A stretch of DNA of 64,000 nucleotides from an uncultured Myxococcales bacterium (GTDB lineage Bacteria; Myxococcota_A; UBA9042): the NCBI GenBank assembly GCA_903842345.1, contig CAIMLR010000049.1, forward strand, positions 19,377 to 83,376. Direction: 5' to 3'. Under the pieces are notes generated by a model. The model was not told the origin of the DNA and ran no database searches. It saw only the letters and a program-made list of their open reading frames with translations. The position numbers and the translations under genes are program-made. Below are positions 9,640 to 17,647 of the stretch, in pieces; the stretch's first letter is position 1, and each line of letters opens with the position of its first letter.

Positions 9640-10557
9640 CTAACGATTCTTCCGCAGCAGCGCGCAGTCAAAGCTAGCGATGAAGGCGAGATTCGCCGGC
9701 TCAAAACCGCCTGGCTGCGCGTCGCTTTGCCACGCCACGTGCCGTCGATAGGCGCGTTCCCAAACCTCCCGCGGCGCGCCGTTCCAGCAGCGCTCCAGCA
9801 CGCCGACGACCATGCCGGTCCGGTGCATCCCGCCGCCGCAATGCACCGCCACGTGACCCTGCGGTTCATGACCGTCCGGGCGCAGGATGCCTTCGCGGAT
9901 CACGCGCGCCACCGCAGTCATCGCCTTTTGCGCCGCCGCCGGATCGTCGCGCAGTTCATCGCGCCAACTCGCCAACTCCGTGTCGTCCGCGACGTTGAAG
10001 TAACTGCCGCCCGCCTGCGTGTAGACCTGCCGTTCGGCCTGGGCAAGATCGGCCGTCGGCATCGGCCCTTCGTACAGGTTCACGCCGTGGCGCACGCCTG
10101 CGGCAAGGAGGCTCGCCACGCACGAATCCGCGCGGCCGGGCTGCGGCGTAAACCCGCTGCGAAACAGCAGCAGCGGCCGGCCATCCGCCGTCGTCACGTC
10201 TTTCACCGCCACCACGCCCAGGTTGTTCTGCTCGCCGTCGACAATCGTCGCCCGCACCATCCGCCACATCAGCGCGTCCGTGAGCACCTTCCTGGCCGCG
10301 TCGGCCTTCTCCGGCGGCACGGGTACGCCCAGCGTCTGCAAATCCGCCAGCATCGCCTGTGCGCCCGCTTTGGCTTCAGCGCGCAGGGTCGGATTCCACG
10401 TGCGCTGGCTGTTGCAGCGCAGCGCGGCGGGATCGACGGCGTGCCCGGTCAACAGCGCCTGCTCGGGCGGCGTCAGGCGATCGTCGCGCGCGGCTGGGTG
10501 CGTCGCGGCGCAGGCCAGGGTCAGGAACGGCAGGAACGCGAGGTGCAGCAGCTTCAT
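9640..10557 (-). CDS. Exported tyrosine/dual-specificity phosphatase-like protein
   Basis: I chose the ATG at 10557 because it starts a signal peptide of lipoprotein type (LPFLTLAC, Cys16; the lipobox is imperfect, with Thr at -3). The product is 305 residues. The phosphatase signature HCGGGMHRTG (C-x5-R-T) lies in the C-terminal half, matching the PTP/DSP P-loop with nucleophile Cys and binding Arg. An upstream Asp in the ADDTELASWRDEL region could supply the general acid; I could not confirm this. Being exported, it would act on periplasmic or external substrates (phosphoprotein, inositol phosphate or phosphoglycan), which cannot be told from sequence. It is divergent from the HAD phosphatase gene. 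Confidence 0.75.
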   Translation of the reverse strand: MKLLHLAFLPFLTLACAATHPAARDDRLTPPEQALLTGHAVDPAALRCNSQRTWNPTLRAEAKAGAQAMLADLQTLGVPVPPEKADAARKVLTDALMWRMVRATIVDGEQNNLGVVAVKDVTTADGRPLLLFRSGFTPQPGRADSCVASLLAAGVRHGVNLYEGPMPTADLAQAERQVYTQAGGSYFNVADDTELASWRDELRDDPAAAQKAMTAVARVIREGILRPDGHEPQGHVAVHCGGGMHRTGMVVGVLERCWNGAPREVWERAYRRHVAWQSDAQPGGFEPANLAFIASFDCALLRKNR

Positions 10558-10662
10558 GGCGGCAAGCGCACCACAATGCGCGACCGGTGACAAGGGCCTC
10601 GGCCGCGGACGGAGTGCTGACGTCGGCAGCGCGGCGTGGTACTTTGGCAGCCGCGAGGGTGC

Positions 10663-11352
10663 ATGCAACGACCGATGATTTTCCTGTTCGATATCGACGG
10701 CACGCTCGTCTCAACCGGCGGAGCGGGCACGCGCGCCATGGGCTGGGCCTTTGAAGCCGTGCACGGCCGTCGGGACGCGTGCGACAGCTTTTCGCTCGGC
10801 GGCATGACCGACCGGGCGATCATCCGCAAGGCGCTGCGGGTCATTGAGGCCGCGGACGACGACGCGCGGATCGACCATGTGCTCGCGACGTATCTGGAGC
10901 GGCTGAAAGTGGAGATGGCCGGCGCGCAGGACGCGCGGGTGCTCGCGGGCGTGCCGGCGGCGATCGCGCTGGCGCAAGCGCGGCAGGACAGTGCGGTCGG
11001 GCTGGGGACCGGCAACGTCCGGCAAGGCGCGGAGACCAAGCTGGGCGCGATGGGGTTGATGCAGCATTTTGCGTTTGGCGGCTTTGGCTGCGACAACGAG
11101 GATCGCGGCGCGCTGCTGGCAGCGGGGGCACGGCGCGGCGCGCAGCAACTCGCGCGGCGTCTGGAGGAGTGCGCGGTGCTGGTGATTGGCGATACGCCCA
11201 AGGACGTGCTGGCCGCGCGCGCAATTGGCGCGCAGTGCTTGGCCGTGGCGACCGGGCCGTTTCAGCTGGACGTGCTGCGGGCGACGGACGCGGATTGGGT
11301 CGTTGAGGACCTGACCGATCCGCTGGCGCTGCGCGTCCTGCGCGGAGCGTGA
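10663..11352 (+). CDS. HAD-superfamily hydrolase, phosphoglycolate phosphatase-like
   Basis: The ATG at 10663 has GAGGG about six bases upstream and puts motif I (DIDGT) near the N-terminus as usual for the family, so I prefer it over the ATG at 10636. The 229-residue protein has motif I (FLFDIDGTL), a helical cap after it, motif II in VGLGTGN, and motif IV in VIGDTPKDVLAA. These are the marks of subclass I HAD phosphatases. The substrate is unknown; phosphoglycolate or another small phosphate ester is typical. The next gene starts three bases after the stop, so the two are probably co-transcribed. Confidence 0.85.
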   Translation: MQRPMIFLFDIDGTLVSTGGAGTRAMGWAFEAVHGRRDACDSFSLGGMTDRAIIRKALRVIEAADDDARIDHVLATYLERLKVEMAGAQDARVLAGVPAAIALAQARQDSAVGLGTGNVRQGAETKLGAMGLMQHFAFGGFGCDNEDRGALLAAGARRGAQQLARRLEECAVLVIGDTPKDVLAARAIGAQCLAVATGPFQLDVLRATDADWVVEDLTDPLALRVLRGA

Positions 11353-11355
11353 CCG

Positions 11356-11724
11356 ATGGCCGTGGACCTGCGCGATTTGGCGGATTTTGTGGAGCGCATC
11401 GCCGATTTGGGGCCGATTCGCTACAAGCGCATGTTTGGCGGCGCGGGCTTCTGGCTCGGCCCGTGCATGTTCGCCGTCTACGCGGAAGGCAGCTTCATGT
11501 TGCGCGCTGACGCGGAGAACGCCGGCGCTTTTGCCGCCCACGGCATCGGTCCGTGGATGCCGGGCATGATGCCGTCGCGCGCCGGCAAGACCACGACGAT
11601 GCCGTTCTACGCCATTCCGGACGACGTCATGAGCGACGATGCCCGGCTGCTCGAGTGGTCGCGGGCGGCGGTGGCTGCGGCCGATCGCGCCGCCCAGGTG
11701 AAGGCCCGCAAAAAGCCCCGTTAG
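11356..11724 (+). CDS. TfoX/Sxy N-terminal domain protein
   Basis: This is a 122-residue single-domain protein. The RMFGGAGFW motif, the FAVYAEGSFMLRAD strand pair, the PFYAIPDD segment and the terminal helix match the TfoX N-terminal domain family. The C-terminal domain of full TfoX is absent, which is common in this family. Stand-alone TfoX_N proteins have no firm function; a link to competence is known only for the full-length protein in gammaproteobacteria. The start ATG has GGAG upstream, inside the end of the HAD gene. Confidence 0.8.
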   Translation: MAVDLRDLADFVERIADLGPIRYKRMFGGAGFWLGPCMFAVYAEGSFMLRADAENAGAFAAHGIGPWMPGMMPSRAGKTTTMPFYAIPDDVMSDDARLLEWSRAAVAAADRAAQVKARKKPR

Positions 11725-11726
11725 GC

Positions 11727-11751
11727 GTGTTTCGGAGAACCTCCGACACAC
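11727..11751 (+). terminator. Hairpin after the HAD-tfoX pair
   Basis: TCGGAG (11732-11737), loop AAC, CTCCGA (11741-11746) forms a six-base stem, extended by GTGT/ACAC (11727-11730 and 11748-11751) across one mismatch. It lies two bases after the tfoX stop, in a convergent gap. There is no T-run, so it may stop transcription weakly or need Rho. Confidence 0.4.
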
Positions 11752-11854
11752 TCCGCCCAAACAGCGGCTGCGGCTTGGCAGCGGCGTGAAACTACGCGAA
11801 TTCACCGCGCGGGGTTCTTGCGCCGATGACCCAAATACCGAGCCGGGCGCCTGA

Positions 11855-14734
11855 TCAGCTGCGCAACCGCTCCAACGTGTGCGCCAACACTTGCCCCGTG
11901 TAGCTGCCCGCCACGCGCGCGACTTGCTCCGGCGTGCCAGCCGCGACCAGCAAACCGCCCGCCGCGCCACCTTCCGGGCCCAGATCCACGACCCAATCGG
12001 CGACGGCGATCAAGTCCAGATGGTGCTCAATCACCAGCACGGAGTTGCCCTTCGCGACGAGCTTTTGCAGCACTTCAATCAACTTGGCCACGTCGTCAAA
12101 ATGCAGCCCCGTCGTCGGTTCATCGAGCACGTACAGGGTCTTGCCCGTGCCCGGACGCGCCAATTCCCGCGCCAGCTTGATGCGCTGCGCCTCGCCGCCG
12201 GAGAGCGTGGTCGACGGCTGCCCGAGCGCCACGTAGCCCAAGCCGACCTCCTGCAGCGTCTTGAGAATCCGCGCGATCTGCCCGTGCACGCCGAACATCT
12301 CCAGCGCCTCGTCCACCGTCGTCTCGAGGACGTCGGCGATGTTCTTGTCCTTGAATGTCACCGCCAGCGTGGCGTCATTGAAGCGCCGGCCTTTGCAGAT
12401 TTCGCACGGCACGTAGACGTCGGCCAGGAAGTGCATCTCGATCTGCAGCACGCCGTCGCCGTGGCAATGTTCGCAGCGGCCGCCTTTGACGTTGAACGAA
12501 AATCGCCCGGGTCCGTACCCTGCGGCGCGGGACTCCGGCAGCTGGGCAAAAACCTCGCGAATGAGATCCCACAGCTTGGTGTACGTCGCCGGGTTGGAGC
12601 GCGGCGTGCGGCCAATCGGCTGCTGATCCACCTCAATGACCTTGTCGAGCTGCTCGAGTCCCGTCAGCGCGCCGTGCTTGCCCACTTGGTGCCGCGTCTT
12701 GTGCAGCGCGTTGTGCGCCGACGGCAACAGGATATCGTGGACCAGCGTGGACTTGCCCGCGCCGGAAACGCCCGTCACCGCCACGAGGCAGGCGAGCGGC
12801 AAATCGACGTCCAGATTCTGCAGGTTGTGGCTCGCCGCGCCGCGGATGGCGATCCAGCCCTTGGGCTTGCGGCGCTTCTCCGGCACCTTCGTGCGCACCC
12901 GTCCGCTCAGCCACGCTCCCGTGCGCGACTCCGGCGTCGCCATGAGATCGGCCATCGTGCCTTCCGCCACCACGCGCCCGCCCAGCCGCCCCGCGCCCGG
13001 GCCAAAATCGACGATGTGATCCGCCGCGCGGATCGTCTCCTCGTCGTGCTCCACCACCAGCACGGAATTGCCCAGGTCGCGCAGGTGCTCCAGCGTCCGC
13101 ACCAGCCGCGCCGAATCGCGGGCGTGCAGGCCAATCGACGGCTCGTCGAGGATGTACAGCACGCCCGTCAGCTCCGAGCCAACCTGACTCGCGAGGCGAA
13201 TTCGCTGCGCCTCACCGCCCGACAACGTGTTGCCGCCGCGGTTCAGGCTGAGGTAGCCAAGGCCGACCGACAGCAGAAAACCGAGCCGCGAAAGAATTTC
13301 CTTTTGGACTTCGGCCGCGATCGTCGCCGCGGCACCGTCCAGATCCATCGTGGCGACCCAGTCGTGCGCGGCTGAAACCGGCAGGCTGACCACTTCCGTC
13401 AGCGACTTGCCCGCGACGCGCACCGCCCGCGTCTCTTCCTTCAGGCGCAGACCGTCGCACGTCGGGCAGCTCGCCTGCACGAAGTACTTTTGGTAGCCGG
13501 CGCGCGCCATTTCCGACGTCGTGTCCTTCCACCGCCGCTGGAGCTGCGGAATCGCGCCTTCCATGCGCGTCGCCCACGACCCTTCGCCGTGCTTGCCCTG
13601 CCACGCGATTTTGACGCGATCTTCCGTGCCGTACAGCAGCAGTTGCTTGTGCGCGTCTGAGAGATCCTGCCACGGCGTGTCCAGCGGCACTTCGTGGGTC
13701 TTTTCAAGCGCTTCCACAACGCGCCACGCCCAGCTGTTTTCCGGTCCACCCCACGGATCCACCGCGCCTTGGCGCAGCGTGCGCGTCGGGTCGGGAATGA
13801 CGGACGTGGCGTCAACCTGCATGGCAAAGCCCAGGCCATTGCAGTCCGGGCACGCGCCCAACGGCGAATTGAAGGAGAACATCAAGGGCGTCAATTCAAC
13901 GAAGCTGCGACCGCACGGCTCGCACGCCAGCGCTTCAGAAAACGTCTCCTCTTGCCACGGCAGCGCGGCGTTCGTTTCCGCCACGGCGATGACGCAGCGG
14001 CCTTTGCCATGCCGCAGCGCCTGTTCGACTGAATCCGTCAGCCGCCGCTTCTCTTCTGGCCGGACCACCGCGCGGTCCACCACCAGATCGACGTCATGCT
14101 TCTTGTTCTTCTCCAGCGCCAGCTCCGCGGTGACGTCCACGACCTTGCCGTCGACCCGCACGCGCACGAAGCCCTGCTTGCGCGCGTCCTCAAACACCTC
14201 CGCGAACGTGCCCTTGCGCTGCCGATCCACCGGCGCCAGCACGAGAATCCGCGTGTTCTCCGGCAGCGCGAGGATCGCCTCGACAATCTGCGCCGGCGAC
14301 TGCCGTCCCACGCGCCGCCCACAGCCCGGGCAATGCTGCACACCGACCCGCGCCCACAACACGCGCAGGTAGTCGTAGACCTCCGTGATCGTCCCCACCG
14401 TCGAGCGCGGATTGTTGCCCGCGGACTTCTGTTCAATCGCGATGGTCGGCGCCAGCCCGGACAGCTTGTCGTACACCGGCTTGTCCATCTGGCCCAAAAA
14501 CTGCCGCGCGTACGCTGACAGCGACTCCACGTACCGCCGCTGGCCTTCCGCGTAGAGCGTGTCAAACGCCAGCGAACTCTTGCCCGATCCCGATGGCCCG
14601 CAGAACACCACAAGCTTGTGCTTGGGCAGCGTCAGGTCGACGTGTCGCAGGTTGTGCTGCGCCGCGCCGCGAATCACGATGCTGTTGCGGGTGTCGGCAG
14701 GAGTTTGCGAGCGGGCAAGTGGCTGATCAGGCAT
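11855..14734 (-). CDS. uvrA: UvrA, excinuclease ABC subunit A
   Basis: The product of 959 residues is close to the usual 940-960. It is the damage-recognition ATPase of nucleotide excision repair, acting as a dimer with UvrB. Visible marks: first Walker A GPSGSGKSSLAF near the N-terminus, zinc-binding Cys pairs (CPGCGRR, CPTCDGLR, CEHCHGDG and CEICKGRRF), two ABC signatures (LSGGEAQRIRLA and LSGGEAQRIKLA), second Walker A GVSGAGKSTL and Walker B LDEPTTGLH. It is a single gene with its own upstream region holding an SOS-box candidate. It is divergent from the membrane Ser/Thr kinase gene. Confidence 0.97.
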   Translation of the reverse strand: MPDQPLARSQTPADTRNSIVIRGAAQHNLRHVDLTLPKHKLVVFCGPSGSGKSSLAFDTLYAEGQRRYVESLSAYARQFLGQMDKPVYDKLSGLAPTIAIEQKSAGNNPRSTVGTITEVYDYLRVLWARVGVQHCPGCGRRVGRQSPAQIVEAILALPENTRILVLAPVDRQRKGTFAEVFEDARKQGFVRVRVDGKVVDVTAELALEKNKKHDVDLVVDRAVVRPEEKRRLTDSVEQALRHGKGRCVIAVAETNAALPWQEETFSEALACEPCGRSFVELTPLMFSFNSPLGACPDCNGLGFAMQVDATSVIPDPTRTLRQGAVDPWGGPENSWAWRVVEALEKTHEVPLDTPWQDLSDAHKQLLLYGTEDRVKIAWQGKHGEGSWATRMEGAIPQLQRRWKDTTSEMARAGYQKYFVQASCPTCDGLRLKEETRAVRVAGKSLTEVVSLPVSAAHDWVATMDLDGAAATIAAEVQKEILSRLGFLLSVGLGYLSLNRGGNTLSGGEAQRIRLASQVGSELTGVLYILDEPSIGLHARDSARLVRTLEHLRDLGNSVLVVEHDEETIRAADHIVDFGPGAGRLGGRVVAEGTMADLMATPESRTGAWLSGRVRTKVPEKRRKPKGWIAIRGAASHNLQNLDVDLPLACLVAVTGVSGAGKSTLVHDILLPSAHNALHKTRHQVGKHGALTGLEQLDKVIEVDQQPIGRTPRSNPATYTKLWDLIREVFAQLPESRAAGYGPGRFSFNVKGGRCEHCHGDGVLQIEMHFLADVYVPCEICKGRRFNDATLAVTFKDKNIADVLETTVDEALEMFGVHGQIARILKTLQEVGLGYVALGQPSTTLSGGEAQRIKLARELARPGTGKTLYVLDEPTTGLHFDDVAKLIEVLQKLVAKGNSVLVIEHHLDLIAVADWVVDLGPEGGAAGGLLVAAGTPEQVARVAGSYTGQVLAHTLERLRS

Positions 14735-14781
14735 AGAATTCTCGTTCAGGTGGCAGGCAGGTCGGGGATGCTGTCAAAATA

Positions 14782-14797
14782 CTGAACGTTTGTCCAG
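14782..14797 (-). promoter_or_regulatory. Candidate LexA (SOS) box upstream of uvrA
   Basis: Read toward uvrA the site is CTGGACAAACGTTCAG, 48-63 bases before the start codon. It has the CTG-N10-CAG spacing of LexA boxes and carries the intact GTTCAG half of the Myxococcus xanthus motif CTRHAMRYBYGTTCAGS as I recall it (13 of 17 positions fit). A TTGACA lies just downstream at 14772-14777, so LexA bound here could block a promoter, although I see no good -10 for it. Confidence 0.55.
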
Positions 14798-14899
14798 TGT
14801 ATTGCCAGCTTGCCGCGCCGCGCGGGGCCGCCTACCTTACGGACTTCGCAGCGGCAAATCGACCTGCGACGGCCAAACGGAGCGATCTTGCAGGGCGTG

Positions 14900-16915
14900 A
14901 TGAAACAGCAGACCAGCGAGCGGTTCGCCACGCTTTGGGCGGAGCAGAATCTGGCGGCGCGCACGGCGGATCTGGAACTGCACGGCACGCTGCGACCGCC
15001 GCCGTCGCTGGAGGATCTGGCGCTGGCGCTGCGCGTGGCGTCCCTGCCCAAGTTGACCCAGCCCGCGAACGATGCGCCGCCGGAGTTGGCGCTGGGTGCG
15101 ACGATCGGCGAAGGCGGCATGGGCGTGGTGCGCGCGGCGCGGCAGTTGGCGCTGGGGCGTGAAGTGGCGGTCAAGTCGCTGCGGCCGGGGCAGGCGACGC
15201 CGGACGCGATCCGCAAGCTGCTCCACGAGGCCCTGATCACAGGCAGCCTGGAGCATCCGGACATCATCCCGGTCTACGCGCTCGGCCAGAACGAAGAAGG
15301 CGCGCCGATGCTCGTGATGAAGCGCGTCGAAGGCACCGCGTGGTCGACCGTGCTGAGCGATCCGCACCATCCGCTGCTGCGCGACGATCCGCGCGAGCCG
15401 CTGGGTTGGCACCTGGAAGTGCTGATGCGCGTCTGCCACGCGATGGCCTACGCCCACGGCAAGGGCATCCTGCACCGCGACTTGAAACCGGAAAACGTGA
15501 TGGTCGGGCGGTTTGGCGAGGTGTACGTGCTCGATTGGGGCATCGCCGTCGCGCTGTTTGACGATCGCTCCGGCGCGCTGCCGTTGGCGCGGAACGCGAA
15601 CATCGTCGCGGGCACGCCTTCCTACATGGCGCCGGAGATGGTGGAGGGCGAGGGTCAGCGGCTCAGCGCGCGCAGTGACGTGTTCCTGCTGGGCGCGCTG
15701 CTCCACCAGATCGTCACGGGCGCGCCGCGCTTTCTGGGTGCCACCGTCTACCAGATGCTGTTCGCGGCGTTCCAGTGCGAGCCCTATGCGTATGCCGACG
15801 ACGTGCCGGATGAACTGCAGCGCATCCTCGCGCACGCCATGGCCCGCGACCCGGACGCGCGCTACGCCACGCCCGCGGAGCTGCGCATCGCGTTGGCGAC
15901 GTTCCTGCAGCACCGGCAATCCATGCGCCTGTTGGCGGCAGCGCGCGAACGACGGCGCGATTTTGACGCCGGGCTGGCGCTGGCGCAGACGCTCCGTGGG
16001 ATGGCGGAGCCACCGCTGGCTGAGCTCGAGGATGCCGAGACGGCGGTCGCAGCGGTGTTTGCGGAAGGCCGCCTGGCGCTGCGCGAGGCGCTGCGGTCGT
16101 GGCCGGAGAATGATGAGGCGCAGGCGGAACTCCAGTCGCTGCTGGAGCCCTTCATCGTTTGGCAGTTGCAGGTGGGCGACGTCAAGGCCGCCGCGCAGCA
16201 CGTCGCGGAGTTGCCGCGCGCCAACCCGACGCTGCAACAGCGGCTGGACGAGGAGAAACGCGCCGCCGACTTGCGGGCGCAGAAGCTGGCCAAGCTGGAA
16301 AGCGACTTTGACCCGCGGATCGGCGCGCGCACGCGGAGTTTTCTGGCGCTGGTGCTGGGCGTCATCTGGTCGGTGCTGCCGCTGACGGTCGATTACCTCT
16401 CCAAGTCCGGCAAGATGCAGCAGACGCACGGCGGCCACGTGGCGAGCACCGGCATCTTCGCCGCGTTCATGATCTTCGCCGCCGTTTGGGCGCGGGAATC
16501 GCTGTTCCGCAGCAAACTCAACCGCAGCGTCATTGGCAGCGGCATCGTCGCGGTCATGGGCACGTTCATCTCGCGCTGTTTCGCCTGGTATTTCGGCCTG
16601 CCGTTCGTCGCGACGGTCTGCTTCGACCTCGTCATTGTCGCCGTCGTCGTCGCCATGATGGCGGCGACCCAGTGGCGGCGGCTGTTCCTGCCCGCGATGG
16701 TCTACGTCGTTGGCGCGGTCATCGCCGCTGTGCAGCCGTTCTGGGCGATGGAAGCCGTCGCCATCGCCAACATCGTCGCGATGTCCCTGGTGGCGTTTGC
16801 CTGGCGTCCGGCGGAGTACGACGAATACGCGCTGGTCATGACCGCGGCGATGCCCGTGCCGGAGATGTTGGCGCGTGGCAAGGCGCATTTCCTGGCGGCC
16901 GGGAAACCGGAATAG
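14900..16915 (+). CDS. Membrane-bound Hanks-type Ser/Thr protein kinase
   Basis: The ATG at 14900 gives 671 residues; a TTG at 14810 in the same frame is less likely. A 60-residue N-terminal helix region precedes the kinase domain (about 66-335): G-loop GEGGMG (70-75), Lys92, Glu110, catalytic HRDLKPENV (192-200), DWG in place of DFG (212-214), APE (244-246). All key residues are present, so it should be active. Next comes a helical region (about 340-490) and then five or six hydrophobic segments (about 500-640). The large C-terminal membrane bundle is unlike the usual single-TM kinase with an external sensor domain, and suggests sensing of something in or near the membrane. Target proteins are unknown. 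Confidence 0.9.
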   Translation: MKQQTSERFATLWAEQNLAARTADLELHGTLRPPPSLEDLALALRVASLPKLTQPANDAPPELALGATIGEGGMGVVRAARQLALGREVAVKSLRPGQATPDAIRKLLHEALITGSLEHPDIIPVYALGQNEEGAPMLVMKRVEGTAWSTVLSDPHHPLLRDDPREPLGWHLEVLMRVCHAMAYAHGKGILHRDLKPENVMVGRFGEVYVLDWGIAVALFDDRSGALPLARNANIVAGTPSYMAPEMVEGEGQRLSARSDVFLLGALLHQIVTGAPRFLGATVYQMLFAAFQCEPYAYADDVPDELQRILAHAMARDPDARYATPAELRIALATFLQHRQSMRLLAAARERRRDFDAGLALAQTLRGMAEPPLAELEDAETAVAAVFAEGRLALREALRSWPENDEAQAELQSLLEPFIVWQLQVGDVKAAAQHVAELPRANPTLQQRLDEEKRAADLRAQKLAKLESDFDPRIGARTRSFLALVLGVIWSVLPLTVDYLSKSGKMQQTHGGHVASTGIFAAFMIFAAVWARESLFRSKLNRSVIGSGIVAVMGTFISRCFAWYFGLPFVATVCFDLVIVAVVVAMMAATQWRRLFLPAMVYVVGAVIAAVQPFWAMEAVAIANIVAMSLVAFAWRPAEYDEYALVMTAAMPVPEMLARGKAHFLAAGKPE

Positions 16916-16929
16916 CCCCTGGCGCGCTA

Positions 16930-16949
16930 TTGTTTCCTCAAAGAAACGA
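16930..16949 (+). terminator. Hairpin after the membrane kinase gene
   Basis: TTGTTTC (16930-16936), a six-base loop and GAAACGA (16943-16949) form a seven-base stem with one G-T pair, 14 bases after the kinase stop. It is followed by TCTTG but no real T-run. A modest terminator is likely. Confidence 0.4.
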
Positions 16950-16969
16950 TCTTGTCGTGAATCGCCATC

Positions 16970-16997
16970 TTGTTTCCGCTCAGCCGGGTGGTATCTT
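16970..16997 (+). promoter_or_regulatory. Possible promoter of the yceI-like gene
   Basis: TTGTTT (16970-16975), a 16-base spacer and TATCTT (16992-16997) lie about 43 bases before the start codon, between a hairpin and the gene. The match to the housekeeping consensus is partial. Confidence 0.35.
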
Positions 16998-17039
16998 GCA
17001 ATCAACGCCGTCAAGTGCGGCAATCACAAGGGGATCACA

Positions 17040-17567
17040 ATGGCTACCTGGCAATTCGACACCGCGCACTCCAGCATTTCTTTCCGCGTCCGCCACATGA
17101 TGTTCGCCAAGGTGCGCGGCCATTTCACCAAGTGGGAGGGCTCGCTTGACGCCACGGAAGGCCAACTCGGCGCCGCGACGACGACGGTCACGATCGACGC
17201 CGCGAGCATCGACACCGGCACGCCCGACCGCGACAACCACCTCCGCTCCGCCGACTTCCTCGACGTCGCCAATTTCCCGGTCATCGCGTTCAAGTCCACC
17301 GGCGTCAAGACCGACGGCGACGCGCTGACGATCTCCGGCGAGCTGACGATCCGCGGCGTGACCAAGCCCGTGACGCTCAAGAGCGAAGCGACCGGCGCCG
17401 GCGTCGACCCGTACGGGAACGCGCGCCTCGGTTTCGCCGCACACACCAAGCTCTCGCGCAAGGAATTCGGCTTGGTATGGAACCAGTTGCTGGAAACGGG
17501 CGGCGCGGTCGTGGGGGACGAGATCGACGTGGAACTCGAAGTCGAAGTGATGCGCCCGGCCGCGTAA
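17040..17567 (+). CDS. YceI-family lipid/isoprenoid-binding protein
   Basis: The ATG at 17040 has AAGGGG upstream. The 175-residue product opens WQFDTAHSSISFRVRHMM, the classic YceI start, and continues with DRDNHLRSADFLD, VIAFKSTG and LTIRGVTKPV, all family motifs. The YceI lipocalin-like barrel binds long isoprenoid chains such as polyprenyl quinones in the members studied. No signal peptide is visible, so this copy is probably cytoplasmic, unlike E. coli YceI. Hairpin and promoter candidates upstream suggest it is transcribed alone. Confidence 0.92.
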   Translation: MATWQFDTAHSSISFRVRHMMFAKVRGHFTKWEGSLDATEGQLGAATTTVTIDAASIDTGTPDRDNHLRSADFLDVANFPVIAFKSTGVKTDGDALTISGELTIRGVTKPVTLKSEATGAGVDPYGNARLGFAAHTKLSRKEFGLVWNQLLETGGAVVGDEIDVELEVEVMRPAA

Positions 17568-17586
17568 CGTCCCGCGTGTTACAGCC

Positions 17587-17615
17587 TTGCGACAGGCCCG
17601 TGCAGACCTTATGCT
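17587..17615 (+). promoter_or_regulatory. Possible promoter of the metallophosphatase gene
   Basis: TTGCGA (17587-17592), a 17-base spacer and TATGCT (17610-17615) lie 33 bases before the ATG at 17648. The same pairing (TTGC start, 17 bases, TATGCT) is seen at 43313-43341, which raises the odds for both. Confidence 0.38.
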
Positions 17616-17647
17616 GGCCCACCGGCTCTTGACGCCGTTGGGTCAGC

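Noticed and set aside
14837..17023. A 728-codon minus-strand frame opposite the membrane kinase.
   Set aside because: Composition is typical of antisense frames; the plus-strand kinase has every catalytic motif.
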